From NCBI GenBank assembly GCA_003993805.1, contig RSEF01000012.1:2760665-2824664 (forward strand): a DNA stretch of 64,000 nt, read 5' to 3'. This DNA is from Himantopus leucocephalus. Lineage: Eukaryota > Chordata > Aves > Charadriiformes > Recurvirostridae. This document shows positions 63,196-64,000 of the stretch, piece after piece (position 1 is the first letter of the stretch; each line of letters begins with the position of its first letter). The notes under the pieces are model-generated. The model was not told the DNA's origin. It was given only the letters and a program-made list of their open reading frames with translations, and did no database searches. The position numbers were made by a program, and so were the translations under genes.

Positions 63196-63460
63196 GGCGG
63201 GGGCTGCGCGGCCGGCGGGGACGCGGCCCCGCCACCGGAACAGCCGCGCGGCCCTGAGCGATTCAAATCCGGCCGCGCGCCCGCCGCTTCCGGCCCGGCA
63301 CGGAAGTGACCTCACGGGGGCGAGCGCGGGCCCCGCGCCCCCGCCCTGGGGCCCAAGGGCGGGGGCGTGGCCTGAGAAGGGGGCGTGGCCTTGGGACGGG
63401 GCCGCGCCTCCGGGTCTCCCCGCCTGCCGCGCCCGTGTATCCTGAAGCCTAACGATGGCG
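63196..63460 (-). promoter_or_regulatory. TRAIP: TRAIP CpG promoter with ETS and GC boxes
   Basis: Immediately upstream of the TRAIP start the DNA is very GC- and CpG-rich. Two oppositely oriented ETS-type cores lie close together: GCTTCCGG at 63286-63293 and ACGGAAGTGAC at 63300-63310. The second overlaps a CRE-like TGACCTCA. Two GGGGGCGTGG-type GC/KLF boxes occur at about 63361-63370 and 63379-63389. There is no TATA box. This is the usual layout of a housekeeping promoter with a dispersed start. The start site itself is inferred. Confidence 0.7.
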
Positions 63461-63699
63461 GGCGGGCAGCGAAGCGGTTTCCCGGCGGGTGGCTGGGACG
63501 AGCAGCCGCAGGGCCCCGCTGCCCGTCCTGCCCGGGCAGTACTGTCCCTTCCAGCCTGCCCTGGCCGCCCCACCTCGCTCAGCCCCGGTGGGAACCACGC
63601 CACGTGCCGTCGGCACACGAGGCAGGCCGCCGGCACGCAACGGCAGCCCACCGGCACCCCGAGCCCCACAGAGAGACAGGGCGGGCGGCACTGGTGCTG

Positions 63700-64000
63700 T
63701 CTCAGTTTGTCCTCAGCGGGGTCTTTATTTGCCAGAGATACAGCGTGGGGGGCGGCGCGGGGGGCACGCGGGGCGCCGGCGGCAGCCGCAGGCAGAGCCG
63801 GCCCTGCAGGCATGCAGCTGCGAGGGAGCGAAGCGGGGACCGGGGAAGCGGGGGGGGACATGGCGGGGGGACCATTTGGGATCCTCCAGACACAATGCGT
63901 GGGGGGCCGCGTGGCTGCCCCCGGGCGGGGGGACCCCATGCTCCCTCGCCCCCTGCAATATGCCCCCCCACCCCGGGGCCCCAAGTTGGAGAGGGGGTGC
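63700..64000 (-). other. 3' end of an upstream minus-strand gene with AATAAA (CAMKV candidate)
   Basis: On the minus strand an AATAAA lies at 63729-63724. It is followed after about 50 bases by a T/G-rich TGTCTCTCTGTGGGG stretch, as expected for a cleavage and polyadenylation site. Transcription would come from the right edge and end about 500 bp before the TRAIP start. In human the gene just upstream of TRAIP on the same strand is CAMKV, so this may be its 3' UTR. No coding sequence that I can assign to CAMKV is present, so the symbol is left blank. Confidence 0.5.

Larger units (their letters stand above)
62940..63990. other. CpG island spanning TRAIP exon 1 and upstream gene end
   Basis: Dense CpG and high GC begin inside TRAIP intron 1, cover exon 1 and the promoter, and continue to the end of the window. 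The last 250 bases carry several G-runs of five or more on the plus strand. The extent is judged by eye, not calculated. Confidence 0.65.

Noticed and set aside
63196..63984. TRAIP frame stays open upstream for about 263 codons
   Set aside because: The extension runs through the promoter and the AATAAA of the upstream gene and is Pro/Ala/Arg-rich from GC content. Homology fixes the start at 63195.

Overview
The window looks like nuclear DNA from a bird. The evidence is several 3' ends of CR1 LINE elements, two solo LTRs of a common avian endogenous-retrovirus type, spliced vertebrate genes with long introns, one CpG-rich promoter, and a 100-N scaffold gap. I cannot name the species. Nothing points to a prokaryote, phage, plasmid or CRISPR system.

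Two genes are identified, both on the minus strand. (1) Positions 17650-18432 hold one internal coding exon of BSN (Bassoon, a presynaptic active-zone scaffold). It carries the last half of zinc finger 1, a Pro/Ser-rich linker and the first half of zinc finger 2. The DNA from 1 to 17649 is its downstream intron. The DNA from 18433 towards the gap at 41281-41380 is probably the upstream intron. The preceding BSN exon, with the N-terminus and first half of zinc finger 1, was not found. (2) Positions 42804-63195 hold a complete TRAIP gene (RING E3 ligase of the replisome and DNA-damage response). I could place all 15 coding exons with GT/AG junctions and matching phases, giving 465 residues from the RING finger to a C-terminal PCNA-binding PIP box. 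A poly(A) signal follows at 42532-42537. A CpG-rich promoter with ETS and GC-box motifs lies at 63196-63460. Further right, a minus-strand AATAAA at 63724-63729 marks the 3' end of another gene, possibly CAMKV by comparison with mammals.

The rest is intronic or intergenic. It contains five young-looking CR1 3' ends (3491, 16949, 32335, 39701, 41793), a heavily decayed CR1 of an older amniote type (about 21300-23160), two solo LTRs (5434-5930, 12485-12986), short tandem repeats, and a set of single-N positions. At least four of these Ns sit between near-identical direct repeats and look like assembly joins.

The two genes are not functionally linked. BSN acts at synapses and TRAIP in DNA replication and repair. 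Their adjacency differs from the human order and should be treated with caution because the scaffold gap lies between them. I found no previously undescribed biological system. The most useful results are the exon-level TRAIP model, the symmetric BSN exon that splits two zinc fingers, and the assembly problems.
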